From Firmicutes bacterium UBA3553 (GTDB lineage: Bacteria > Bacillota > Clostridia > Tissierellales > Sedimentibacteraceae), in the NCBI GenBank assembly GCA_002381185.1, contig DFOA01000017.1, positions 122,207 through 186,206 on the forward strand: 64,000 nt of DNA, given 5' to 3'. Position 1 is the first letter of the stretch; each line of letters begins with the position of its first letter. The notes under the pieces are model-generated. The model ran no database searches. It was not told where the DNA came from and worked only from the letters and a program-made list of their open reading frames with translations. A program made the position numbers and the translations under genes. This document shows positions 1 through 8,087 of the stretch, piece by piece.

Positions 1-1
1 T

Positions 2-1036
2 CAGCTCGGATATTACTGGGGGATAGGAGACTTGGTAACCGGAATTATAGTGATGACAATTGTAATTACCGGTTCAGTATATTCGGTAAACAATGTTATA
101 ACATTAGGAGAGTTTATGGCATTTGTTTCGTATACATCAATGATTGCATGGCCTTTGAGAAGCTTCGGCAGGATACTTGGAGAGCTTAGCAAGACAAAGG
201 TTTCTGCTGAAAGAATATGCGAAATTCTAAGAGAACCGGAGGAGCAGGACAGACCGAATTCTCTGACACCTGATATGAAAAAGGACATAGAGTTTAAAAA
301 TGTAACATTTACATATGAAGGAAATGTTCCTGTAGTAAATGATATAAGCTTTAAGATAAAAGCAGGAACAACTTATGCCATTTTGGGCGGTACGGGTTCA
401 GGCAAGACCACGCTCATGCATCTTCTAAACCGCTTGTATGATTTGCCAGAAGACTGCGGCAGTATTACAATCGGAGGTGTGGATATAAGAGATATAAACA
501 GAGAGCACTTGAGAAAAAATATAGGTATGGTACTCCAGGAACCATTTTTATTTTCAAGAAGCATTAAAGAAAATATAAGCATTGTAAATTCCGATGCTGA
601 TTTTGAAGCTATAAGAGAAGTTTCATCAATTGCTCAGGTGGATGATGCTATTGATAGTTTTTCAAAAGGGTATGACACTATAGTCGGAGAAAGAGGAGTT
701 ACATTGTCAGGAGGGCAGAAACAACGAGTTGCCATAGCACGAATGCTTTTACAGAATACTCCTGTTATGGTGTTTGATGATTCCTTGTCGGCGGTTGATT
801 CTGAAACAGATGCCAAAATTCGGTATGCGCTGAAAAAGCGAAAGAAAAGTTCTACAGTAATATTAATCTCTCACCGTATAACAACTCTTATGCAGGCAGA
901 TACAATATTGGTTCTTGATAAGGGGCGGGTTTCAGATATAGGAACTCATGAAGAATTAATAAACCGCGAGGGAATATATAAGAGTATTTATGATGTTCAG
1001 ATGAATATGTCCGATATAGATAAGGCGGTGATGTAA
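2..1036 (+). CDS. ABC exporter subunit (TMD-NBD), 5' partial, degenerate catalytic site
   Basis: C-terminal 344 residues of a fused permease/ATPase half-transporter; the frame is already open at the window edge, so the start lies upstream. The last membrane segments are followed by a nucleotide-binding domain with Walker A GGTGSGKTT, Q-loop LQEP, canonical signature LSGGQKQR and Walker B VMVFDDSLSAVD. The residue after Walker B is Asp, not the catalytic Glu, as in the degenerate subunit of heterodimeric exporters (TM287/288, BmrCD, LmrCD types). Its stop overlaps the next start (TAATG), so the two are probably translated together as one complex in the cytoplasmic membrane. The substrate (drug, lipid or peptide) cannot be told from sequence. 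Confidence 0.93.
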   Translation, partial: QLGYYWGIGDLVTGIIVMTIVITGSVYSVNNVITLGEFMAFVSYTSMIAWPLRSFGRILGELSKTKVSAERICEILREPEEQDRPNSLTPDMKKDIEFKNVTFTYEGNVPVVNDISFKIKAGTTYAILGGTGSGKTTLMHLLNRLYDLPEDCGSITIGGVDIRDINREHLRKNIGMVLQEPFLFSRSIKENISIVNSDADFEAIREVSSIAQVDDAIDSFSKGYDTIVGERGVTLSGGQKQRVAIARMLLQNTPVMVFDDSLSAVDSETDAKIRYALKKRKKSSTVILISHRITTLMQADTILVLDKGRVSDIGTHEELINREGIYKSIYDVQMNMSDIDKAVM

Positions 1037-2862
1037 TGGAATACTTTGAAGATGACAGCACGTACAAATCCTTTAATATAAAGCCGTGGCTGAAGCTCGG
1101 CAGGTTTTTCAAACCATACAGCAAAAAAATAATAAGCATAATAATATTTATGCTTATAACTGCAGCAATGGATTTATCACTGCCGTTGTTCCAAAAATAC
1201 GCAGTTGATACTTTTATTGTTCCAAAAACTACCGAAGGTATTGAAAAATTTATAATTGTATACACTTTAGCTTTAATAACTATGACCGTATCCGTAAATA
1301 TATTTGCACGCCTTGCAATTATTGTTGAAATGCATATTGGAAAGGATTTGAGAAGGGATATTTTTGTTCACCTTCAAAATCTGTCTCTTTCATATTACAA
1401 CACAACACCTGTGGGCTACATATTAGCGAGAACATTATCTGATACAAACAAAATCGGAACTATGATTGCCTGGGGGCTGGTAGATGTATTTTGGTCATTT
1501 GCTTATGTGATTGGCGCTTTTGCTGCAATGTTTATGCTTAATTTTCAACTTGCTGTAATTGTAGCGCTGGTTGTACCTCTAATGGCGCTGATTACGGCTT
1601 ATTTTCAAAAGAAGCTGCTTGTTACAAGCAGAAAGCTCAGGAAAGTAAATTCAAAAATGACAGGCCATTTTAATGAAGGTATAACAGGGGCGAGAACTTC
1701 GAAGGCTTTGGTTATAGAACACAGAAACTTAGAAGATTTTAAAAAGGTAAGCTATGAAATGAAATCATCAGCAGTGAGAATGGCAAAATTGAATGCAATT
1801 TATATTCCTATTATTGTATTTTTCGGCTCTGCAGCTTCATCAATAGTATTGGCAAGAGGAGGGTATCTTGCCATGAGTCAGGTGATTCAAATAGGAACCC
1901 TGTCAGCATTTTTAGCCTATGCAATAAACATATTTGAGCCTGTTCAGAATCTTGCCAGGACATACACTGACATTGTATCGTTGCAGGCTAATATTGAAAG
2001 AGTCACCGAGCTGCTTGAAATGGAGCCTTTGATTAATGACAGAGAAGATGTGATTGAAAAATATGGGGACAGCATACACCCTAAAAAGGAAAACTGGGAG
2101 CCAATTGAAGGTGAAATTGAATTTAAAAATGTAACATTTAAATATCCTGACGGAGATGAAGAAGTATTAAAGGATTTCAATCTTCATATAAAGCCTGGCA
2201 CAAATGTAGCAATAGTAGGAGAAACAGGAGCAGGCAAAAGTACATTGGTAAATCTGGCATGCAGGTTTTTTGAGCCTACCGATGGTGAAATACTCATAGA
2301 CGGAATTAATTATAAAGAAAGATCACAGCTGTGGCTTCATTCAAATATTGGGTATGTTCTGCAGAATCCGCATTTATTCTCAGGAACTATTAAGGAAAAC
2401 ATACAGTACGGAAAATTGGAAGCAACTGAAGAAGAAATAATAAAGGCGGCAGAAATCGTATCTGTAGATAAAATAGCAGAAAAACTTGAAAAAGGATATG
2501 ACAGCCAGGTTGGTGAGGGCGGAGACAGACTTTCTACCGGTGAAAAGCAGCTAATATCCATTGCAAGGGCGATACTGGCAAATCCTAGAATATTTGTTCT
2601 GGATGAAGCTACTTCTTCCATAGATACAAACACTGAAAGGCTGATTCAAAAGGGAATAGATTATTTGCTTAAAGGACGCACATCTTTTATAATTGCCCAC
2701 AGATTATCCACTATCAAAAAAGCGGATATAATATTGGTTGTCAAGGATGGAAAAATTGTAGAGCAGGGAACCCACAAAAGCTTAATAGAAAGTAAAGGAT
2801 ATTATTATACACTTTACACAAAGCAGTTTGAAGAGGAAAAAATTCTTGAGGTTTTAAAGTAA
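1036..2862 (+). CDS. ABC exporter subunit (TMD-NBD), catalytic partner
   Basis: A full-length 608-residue half-transporter: an N-terminal six-helix ABC membrane domain (about residues 20-320) and an ATPase domain with Walker A GETGAGKS near 395 and Walker B VFVLDEATSS with the catalytic Glu near 518. The signature motif is degraded to LSTGEKQ. In known heterodimers the degenerate site is built from the Walker motifs of one subunit and the signature of the other. Here the upstream subunit lacks the Glu and this one has the weak signature, exactly the expected pairing. It starts inside the stop codon of the upstream gene. Substrate unknown. Confidence 0.95.
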   Translation: MEYFEDDSTYKSFNIKPWLKLGRFFKPYSKKIISIIIFMLITAAMDLSLPLFQKYAVDTFIVPKTTEGIEKFIIVYTLALITMTVSVNIFARLAIIVEMHIGKDLRRDIFVHLQNLSLSYYNTTPVGYILARTLSDTNKIGTMIAWGLVDVFWSFAYVIGAFAAMFMLNFQLAVIVALVVPLMALITAYFQKKLLVTSRKLRKVNSKMTGHFNEGITGARTSKALVIEHRNLEDFKKVSYEMKSSAVRMAKLNAIYIPIIVFFGSAASSIVLARGGYLAMSQVIQIGTLSAFLAYAINIFEPVQNLARTYTDIVSLQANIERVTELLEMEPLINDREDVIEKYGDSIHPKKENWEPIEGEIEFKNVTFKYPDGDEEVLKDFNLHIKPGTNVAIVGETGAGKSTLVNLACRFFEPTDGEILIDGINYKERSQLWLHSNIGYVLQNPHLFSGTIKENIQYGKLEATEEEIIKAAEIVSVDKIAEKLEKGYDSQVGEGGDRLSTGEKQLISIARAILANPRIFVLDEATSSIDTNTERLIQKGIDYLLKGRTSFIIAHRLSTIKKADIILVVKDGKIVEQGTHKSLIESKGYYYTLYTKQFEEEKILEVLK

Positions 2863-2908
2863 AGGTTCAGGTTATGTAAAGTAAATGACTTTTTGCATAT
2901 AATTTACA

Positions 2909-2937
2909 TTGACACAATATTTTATTTATGTTATTAT
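2909..2937 (+). promoter_or_regulatory. Vegetative promoter of the SRP RNA
   Basis: Consensus -35 TTGACA (2909-2914), a 17-bp spacer and -10 TATTAT (2932-2937). The predicted first transcribed base falls at about 2944, exactly where the SRP RNA terminal helix begins. Confidence 0.8.
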
Positions 2938-2943
2938 TCTTAT

Positions 2944-3207
2944 GCTGTGCTACATGGGGAGGTAGCGGTGCCCTGTACTTGCAATCCGCTGTAGCAAGGT
3001 GGAATTCCCTCTCGAGGCTTATATTGTGAGGGCTGACTTTTTTAAGTGGCGTTGATAACCTGGTCTCGCGCAATGAAACCCTATGAACCCTGTCAGGTCC
3101 GGAAGGAAGCAGCAGTAAGTGGATCGTTTCGTGTGACGCGAGGGTGCTGGGTTAGAGCTAACTAAAAGGGTACGCTTGTGATATATTGTCGAAAGAGGGT
3201 GCACAGC
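2944..3207 (+). ncRNA. ffs: Signal recognition particle RNA, large bacterial type (scRNA/4.5S)
   Basis: About 264 nt. The ends GCTGTGC (2944-2950) and GCACAGC (3201-3207) close the terminal helix. The 5' part (about 2950-3015) resembles the Alu-type domain of Bacillus/Clostridium SRP RNA. The apical domain IV around 3085-3118 carries the near-universal internal loops and the GGAA tetraloop (3101-3104) that bind Ffh. It forms the RNA core of the particle that targets membrane proteins co-translationally. It is preceded by a consensus promoter and followed by an intrinsic terminator, so it is a stand-alone transcript. Open frames on the opposite strand here are not genes. Confidence 0.95.
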
Positions 3208-3240
3208 TTTAATAATTTAAAATTGAAAAGCGCAGTATGG

Positions 3241-3273
3241 ACCATAGATATAGAAATGTATTTATGGTTTTTT
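3241..3273 (+). terminator. Intrinsic terminator after the SRP RNA
   Basis: A 10-bp stem ACCATAGATA (3241-3250) with TATTTATGGT (3259-3268, one G-U pair), an 8-nt loop and a run of six T. It lies about 34 nt after the mature RNA end, implying 3' trimming. Confidence 0.8.
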
Positions 3274-3441
3274 GTATGCCCTAACCCTTGTGTTATTCCC
3301 TAACCCCGTTTTTCATAACTAAATAAATTTTCGACTGTCACTTAAGTAAAATATTAAACTGTATCTTTTAAAGAGTACAGATTTATGTATAATTAAAATA
3401 AAGATATAATTGTTTTGATTATTTATGGGAGAGTGACAAAT

Positions 3442-3960
3442 ATGGAAGATAAAAAAATAAAAGAAATGGTATATACATCATTACTTGCAGCACTAATTTG
3501 CGTTGCAACTTTTATAATAAAGGTGCCTTCACCTGTCACAAACGGATATACTCATTTAGGAGACGGCTTTATATTTATTGCTGTATTGTTAATGGGTAAG
3601 AAAAACGGAGCATGGGCAGGAGCAATAGGGGCAGCGCTGGCAGACATTATAGGGGGATACAGCTATTATGCAATTCCCACTTTCACAATTAAAGGAATAA
3701 TGGCATTTATTATGGGTATTGTAATTGAAAAGCTTCCTGACAGAATGAGATACAAATGGGTTGCTGGGGCTGTGCTGGGAAGCGTGTGGCAGGTATTTGC
3801 CTACTATGCAGTGGGGTCATTAATGGTAGGGAACTTTATTTCAACTATCAGTGAAATCCCCGGCAACATAATTCAATCTGCTGCAGGCATAATTTCGGCA
3901 GCCGCATTTATTGGAGTATTTAAGCATACGCCTCTTGGAAAAGATACATTAGAATGTTAA
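3442..3960 (+). CDS. ECF transporter S component family membrane protein
   Basis: 172 residues with five to six hydrophobic segments and small-residue-rich helices (GKKNGAWAGAIGAALADIIGG, broken here only by loops). The pattern is typical of the PF07155-like substrate-binding (S) subunits of energy-coupling-factor transporters. Such proteins bind a vitamin or precursor and use a shared EcfA/A'/T module encoded elsewhere. An in-frame upstream start at 3415 exists, but GGGAGAGTG at 3428-3435 places initiation at ATG 3442. The gene appears monocistronic, ending at a strong hairpin terminator. Substrate not determinable; no vitamin riboswitch motif was recognised in the 170-nt leader. Confidence 0.8.
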   Translation: MEDKKIKEMVYTSLLAALICVATFIIKVPSPVTNGYTHLGDGFIFIAVLLMGKKNGAWAGAIGAALADIIGGYSYYAIPTFTIKGIMAFIMGIVIEKLPDRMRYKWVAGAVLGSVWQVFAYYAVGSLMVGNFISTISEIPGNIIQSAAGIISAAAFIGVFKHTPLGKDTLEC

Positions 3961-3970
3961 TAAAATTAAA

Positions 3971-4010
3971 GCAGGCGAGCTTTCAGTATGAAAGATCGCC
4001 TGCTGTTTTA
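3971..4010. terminator. Bidirectional terminator between convergent genes
   Basis: A long inverted repeat GCAGGCGAGCTTTCA (3971-3985) / TGAAAGATCGCCTGC (3989-4003) followed by TGTTTTA. It separates the S-component gene from the minus-strand gene ending at 4008. Confidence 0.8.
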
Positions 4011-4400
4011 TGATTTTTGAATAAATTTAGTGCCGCACTTCTTACATGTTACCGCAATTTTTCCTTTTCCTCTCGGTACACGCAGTTCCTGCTTGCAGTT
4101 AGGACATTTAAAATATTTATAGTCCTTGCTTGACTTTATGACATTGTACTTCGCTTTGAGCCATGTCTTTGAGGGATTCCAGTATTGAAGAAACTTATTA
4201 TTTTCTTTTTGCCTTGCCAAAATATTTTTTGACATTAATCTGTAAATGCATGCAAAGAATATTACATAAGTTATCATGGTAATCAAGTACAAATTAAAAG
4301 CGTTGCCGATAAATGTGAGTATCATGCCCACAATAAGCAGTGCTACTGTAAGCTGGTCAGTTCCGTATCTTCCAACCATAAAATTTCTAAATCCGTTCAT
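4008..4400 (-). CDS. Small membrane protein with C-terminal zinc ribbon
   Basis: 130 residues. Two adjacent transmembrane helices (about residues 17-55) are followed by a basic linker and a C-terminal four-cysteine zinc-ribbon-like motif, CPNCKQ (about 99-104) and CKKCG (about 119-123). I do not recognise a named family. The ribbon is probably cytoplasmic and may bind nucleic acid or act as a structural metal site. It starts 12 nt after the GerMN gene, has an AGGAAGGAG ribosome site and is almost certainly co-transcribed with it. Confidence 0.75.
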   Translation of the reverse strand: MNGFRNFMVGRYGTDQLTVALLIVGMILTFIGNAFNLYLITMITYVIFFACIYRLMSKNILARQKENNKFLQYWNPSKTWLKAKYNVIKSSKDYKYFKCPNCKQELRVPRGKGKIAVTCKKCGTKFIQKS

Positions 4401-4412
4401 TTTTTCTCCTTC

Positions 4413-5789
4413 CTAATTTAGTGCCTCTACAACTTCAGGATTAATAAATGCCGGTGGGTATAATGCTCCTGTCAAATTTCTTCCGTCGGCAAAATCAACG
4501 AAGTTTTTCAGGTTTTCTCCGTTAACGGTTATTTTAATGCTGTCAACACCCGGTATAGAAGTGAAGGTATATATGAAAGATTCAATCATCATTTGTCTTA
4601 AATCATTTTTGCCTTTGTAGGCATTTAAAAATTCGCCGTTAAAATCTAATATTAGCGTTGTTCCCTGAACGCTTGCATTATTTAAAACTATGCTTCCTGG
4701 TATGGGGTTTCTCCCGTAGGGTATACCGGAATCCTTGTACGCGTCAAATAATTTTTGTGCTTTTAACTCTAAAGTATCATTTGCTGTTATTCCTGCTTTG
4801 TTTAAATCCGGTTCATAATCAAACAGATAATATCGGTCATCCAGCTTGTAAGCCATGTATAACAAATAATTTCTTTTTTTGTTTGGCAGCAAGTTTATAG
4901 ATTCACTTGAACGTTCGTGAAAATAAGTGTCAACCTTTTTTCTGTCAACGGTGAAAGTAATGCTGTGAATAGGCCAATATCTGTCAACTGCGAATATTGT
5001 TCTGACAAATGCATTGTATGCAAGTGAAGAACCTGTGGTTGCCTGGTTGTACGCTGTATATGAGCTTGGAATGTCTATTACAACGTTGCCGTTATTGTAT
5101 GTTGTGTTCGTAACATCTTTTATAACAGATGTCATTCCGCTGTTTAAAGGTCCGTTTTGAAGCTGCTCTATGGCCATTCTTGTAATAGATTTATCTTCAA
5201 CAACAAAACGCGTAACAGGAATTAAAGTGTCAGAATTTTCTGTTGCAAAATACAGTGTTAATCCCTTTGTTCCTGTCGGCGCCTGATTTATTGCGGGATA
5301 ATAGCTTCCTCCAGTATCATACGTGACATTTACAGACAGTGCTGCTTTTTCAGAATCAGAAATTAAATTAGAATTAAAAACAAATTTATATGTCCCGTCT
5401 TCAAGTTCCAAGTTTTTCTGGCTTATATCCAATGTTGTTACAATTGGATTATCAGGGTTAACTGATATGGACATATTAACTGATGGAGAAACCAGCTCAA
5501 GGTTTTTTAATCCGCCTTTTACCAATTCACTTCCACGGTATACATCAAGAGTAAAAATTATGTCTGATACACTTTTAATTATTTCTTCATCCTCAGATAC
5601 ATGATTTATAGTTATTGACTCAGGATTTAATAAGTCACCTTCCTTAGATTCCAGGCTCAAAGTACTTGTTTCTTCCGGAGTTTCTATTTCAATTGTTCCC
5701 CTGTAATCAATGGGAGAAAGATTAAACAAATATGTAGATGAAAACAGGCCTATCAGTGCTATTATAATGATATTTCTGAATATTTTCAT
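4413..5789 (-). CDS. GerMN (sporulation/germination) domain protein, membrane-anchored
   Basis: 458 residues. A short N-terminal hydrophobic segment (about 5-22) anchors or exports the protein. A beta-rich region (about 30-165) follows, then two GerMN-type domains (about 175-290 and 310-440) recognisable by LTLYFATEN, ITRMAIEQLQNGP, and LILDFNGEF with RQMMIESFIYTF. GerMN domains occur in Bacillus GerM and in related extracytoplasmic spore or cell-envelope proteins. A role outside the membrane, possibly during sporulation, is therefore likely but not proven. AGAGG precedes the ATG; the zinc-ribbon membrane protein follows in the same operon. Confidence 0.82.
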   Translation of the reverse strand: MKIFRNIIIIALIGLFSSTYLFNLSPIDYRGTIEIETPEETSTLSLESKEGDLLNPESITINHVSEDEEIIKSVSDIIFTLDVYRGSELVKGGLKNLELVSPSVNMSISVNPDNPIVTTLDISQKNLELEDGTYKFVFNSNLISDSEKAALSVNVTYDTGGSYYPAINQAPTGTKGLTLYFATENSDTLIPVTRFVVEDKSITRMAIEQLQNGPLNSGMTSVIKDVTNTTYNNGNVVIDIPSSYTAYNQATTGSSLAYNAFVRTIFAVDRYWPIHSITFTVDRKKVDTYFHERSSESINLLPNKKRNYLLYMAYKLDDRYYLFDYEPDLNKAGITANDTLELKAQKLFDAYKDSGIPYGRNPIPGSIVLNNASVQGTTLILDFNGEFLNAYKGKNDLRQMMIESFIYTFTSIPGVDSIKITVNGENLKNFVDFADGRNLTGALYPPAFINPEVVEALN

Positions 5790-5950
5790 ATTTAAACCTC
5801 TATTATGATTTTATAAAATTATTATATATTATATCTTAAAAAAAATAAACAGTTTTATATTTTTTCCTTTATTATATATGCAAAGATAGTCCCTATTATC
5901 ATTATTATAAAAATTTTCATATAATATATAAAAGTTCTGGGGGTGGTAAT

Positions 5951-6250
5951 GTGGACAGAAGGCGATATGACCGGGACAGGTATGACAAAATGTACGATAT
6001 GATTGAATTAATATATATTTTAAACAGATTGTCCAACAATTCATATATTGATGATCATTCAAAGCAATACCTAATAGGTATGCTAAATGATGTGGAGTCC
6101 ATTAAAAGCAGTTTCGACAAATATAGAGTTAATGAACCTTTAAGAAATCCTCCGCCAATGGGCTGCAATAAATGCGGGAGCTGTTATTCCGATAAAAATG
6201 GCGGTTTCATTGACCGAATAATATTTTTTTTAAAATCTTTAAATGATTAA
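5951..6250 (+). CDS. Hypothetical protein, small, acidic/basic with CxxCxxC motif
   Basis: 99 residues starting at GTG with a GGGGGTGG ribosome site five bases upstream. The N-terminus is Arg/Asp/Tyr rich (DRRRYDRDRYDKMYD), the middle looks alpha-helical, and the motif CNKCGSC lies near residues 73-79. No family recognised. Its position beside a GerMN gene and a small hydrophobic repeat protein suggests a spore-related role, but this rests on neighbourhood only. Confidence 0.65.
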   Translation: MDRRRYDRDRYDKMYDMIELIYILNRLSNNSYIDDHSKQYLIGMLNDVESIKSSFDKYRVNEPLRNPPPMGCNKCGSCYSDKNGGFIDRIIFFLKSLND

Positions 6251-6316
6251 TAATAAAGTAACACTTAAACAGGGTCATGAATAATATATAGAAAAATTAA
6301 TTTTAGGAGGTTCTAT

Positions 6317-6526
6317 ATGTTTAACAATATATTAGGAGACAGCGGAGACAGCTTATTATTCTTCTTCTTACTTTTGGTAGTTCTTGCATGCTTTGGTGGA
6401 GACGACGGATTACTGGGAGGAGTAGGCGGATTTGGAGACAATGACAGCTTGTTATTCTTCTTCTTATTATTAGTTGTATTGTTCTGCAGCTGTGACAGAG
6501 TAGGCGGAATAGGAGATCGCTGCTAG
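6317..6526 (+). CDS. Small hydrophobic repeat protein, spore-coat-like
   Basis: 69 residues made of two copies of the same unit: (G/N)DSLLFFFLLLVVL followed by a Cys-containing turn, separated by a Gly/Asp-rich linker. Such tiny Gly-rich, Phe/Leu-rich proteins resemble the YjcZ-type sporulation proteins of Firmicutes, which attach to the spore coat; that assignment is by composition and pattern, not alignment. A perfect AGGAGG site precedes the ATG and a 13-bp terminator hairpin follows, so it is its own transcription unit. Confidence 0.7.
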   Translation: MFNNILGDSGDSLLFFFLLLVVLACFGGDDGLLGGVGGFGDNDSLLFFFLLLVVLFCSCDRVGGIGDRC

Positions 6527-6550
6527 TCGCTTAACATAGTACATTTTCCA

Positions 6551-6583
6551 AAAATCTTCCCGGATTCCCGGGAAGATTTTTTT
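6551..6583 (+). terminator. Intrinsic terminator
   Basis: A perfect 13-bp stem AAAATCTTCCCGG (6551-6563) / CCGGGAAGATTTT (6568-6580) with a four-base loop and T run. Confidence 0.9.
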
Positions 6584-6706
6584 AAAGAGCATTTTTAAAA
6601 AAAATTTTTGTTCATATTTCACAATCATGATACTTGTCAGAAACACGAGAATATGAATAATTAATAAGGATATATATTAAATAATAAAAATAGAAAAACG
6701 TTTCTA

Positions 6707-6723
6707 GTTTCATCAAATGAAAC
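6707..6723. promoter_or_regulatory. Predicted IclR-family operator upstream of the liv operon
   Basis: A 17-bp perfect palindrome GTTTCATCAAATGAAAC with three central bases. The same TTTCAT-N3-ATGAAA core recurs at 13289-13303 between the aminotransferase and IclR genes. Its centre lies about 63 bases upstream of the predicted liv transcription start, a position more typical of activation than repression. Confidence 0.6.
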
Positions 6724-6742
6724 AAATAATAAAAAAATTATA

Positions 6743-6771
6743 TTGACAAGAAATTAAAAATGTATTATCAT
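6743..6771 (+). promoter_or_regulatory. Promoter of the liv operon
   Basis: TTGACA (6743-6748), a 17-bp spacer and TATCAT (6766-6771), about 40 bases before the start codon of the binding-protein gene. Confidence 0.65.
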
Positions 6772-6812
6772 CATTTTTAAATTTATCAAAAAAGACTAGG
6801 TGGTGTTATAAA

Positions 6813-7994
6813 ATGAAGAAAAAAACAATTTTATCATTAATGGCAATAATAATGGTGATGGGATTGCTTGCTGGCTGCAAAGGCGAAGCGAGTAATGGAA
6901 GTGCAGAAAATGCAAATGAAATTAAAATAGGACTAAATTATGAATTATCCGGAGATGTCGCATCATACGGTCAGGCAAGTGTTGATGGCATTATGATGGC
7001 ATTTGATGAAATAAATGCAGCCGGCGGGATTGACGGAAAGAAAATCATTCCTGTGCAAATTGACAACAAGTCAGATTCAGCCGAATCTACTTCTGTTGCT
7101 ACAAGACTTATGACACAGGAAAAAGTTGTTGCACAGCTTGGACCTGCAACATCAGGCGATTTCATGGCAACTATACCTGTTGCTATGCAAAATCAAGTGC
7201 CTATAATTTCTGCATCAGCGACAGCCGACAAAGGAGTTACGGTAGATGATAAAGGAAATGTAAATGAATATGTATTCCGTCTTTGCTTTAACGACTCATT
7301 CCAGGGCGTAACAATGGCTAACTTCGCCTTTACTAATCTTGAAGGTAAAAAGGCAGTAATTATTAAAGATAATTCAAGTGATTACGGTAAAGGCTTGGCA
7401 GAAAATTTCAGAACAACATTTGAAAATTTGGGCGGAGAAATAGTTGCTGAGGAAGGATATGTAGCAAAGGATAAGGACTTTAACGCTATTTTAACTAAAA
7501 TTAAGGGACAAGCATTTGATGTTATATTTATTCCAGGATACTATCAAGAAGCAGGATTAATTATAAAACAAGCCCGAGACTTAGGAATAGATGCGCCTGT
7601 CCTTGGTGCTGACGGATTTGATTCCCCTGTACTTTTAGAACTTGCAGGTGCCGATGCATTAAATGATGTATACTATTCAAATCACTATTCATCCTTGGAC
7701 AAGGATCCGCTGGTTCAGGAATTTATTGCAGCATATAAAGAAAAGAACGGTACAGAACCAAATGCATTTAATGCACTTGGATATGACTTAGGAAAGTTTA
7801 TAGCCGATGCTATAAAACGTTCAGGCTCACAAGATCCGGTTGCAATTAAGGATGCACTTAAGGCAACAAAAGGATTCCAAGGTGTCACAGGTGCATTTGA
7901 TATGGGTGAGGATCACAACCCGGTTAAATCAGCAGTAGTTATAGGTTTGGAAAATGGAGCTCAGGCCACAAGCGTCAAGGTAGATCCAAAATAG
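6813..7994 (+). CDS. livJ: Branched-chain amino-acid ABC transporter, substrate-binding lipoprotein
   Basis: 393 residues. A lipoprotein signal peptide (MKKKTILSLM..., lipobox LLAGC with Cys near 22) is followed by a type I periplasmic-binding fold of the Leu/Ile/Val-binding family: IKIGLNYELSGDVASYG at the N-lobe start and the conserved AVIIKDNSSDYGKGL region. It captures a branched-chain or related amino acid outside the cell and delivers it to LivHM. It leads the operon livJ-H-M-G-F-CBS/ACT and is separated from livH by a hairpin that probably raises its relative expression. Exact ligand uncertain: this family also binds aromatic amino acids, amides and urea. Confidence 0.93.
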   Translation: MKKKTILSLMAIIMVMGLLAGCKGEASNGSAENANEIKIGLNYELSGDVASYGQASVDGIMMAFDEINAAGGIDGKKIIPVQIDNKSDSAESTSVATRLMTQEKVVAQLGPATSGDFMATIPVAMQNQVPIISASATADKGVTVDDKGNVNEYVFRLCFNDSFQGVTMANFAFTNLEGKKAVIIKDNSSDYGKGLAENFRTTFENLGGEIVAEEGYVAKDKDFNAILTKIKGQAFDVIFIPGYYQEAGLIIKQARDLGIDAPVLGADGFDSPVLLELAGADALNDVYYSNHYSSLDKDPLVQEFIAAYKEKNGTEPNAFNALGYDLGKFIADAIKRSGSQDPVAIKDALKATKGFQGVTGAFDMGEDHNPVKSAVVIGLENGAQATSVKVDPK

Positions 7995-8026
7995 TAAATA
8001 AGATTAAATTATAAAAGGTATTGGAT

Positions 8027-8060
8027 AATTAAGTTAGCGTGTGTTCATGCTAACTTAATT
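8027..8060 (+). terminator. Intercistronic hairpin between livJ and livH
   Basis: A 12-bp stem AATTAAGTTAGC (8027-8038) / GCTAACTTAATT (8049-8060) followed by a broken T tract (GTTTAATTTAT). It probably acts as a partial terminator or 3' mRNA-stabilising structure, giving excess binding protein. Confidence 0.65.
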
Positions 8061-8087
8061 GTTTAATTTATATAAGGAGGTGCAGTC

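Noticed and set aside
2867..3204. Minus-strand open frames across the SRP RNA region
   Set aside because: They lie over a clear SRP RNA with promoter and terminator; no ribosome sites and no protein-like composition.
6251..6316. Sporulation sigma-factor promoters for the small spore-like genes
   Set aside because: CATAnnnT-like -10 boxes occur (for example near 5919 and 6279), but no convincing -35 partner was found in this AT-rich DNA.
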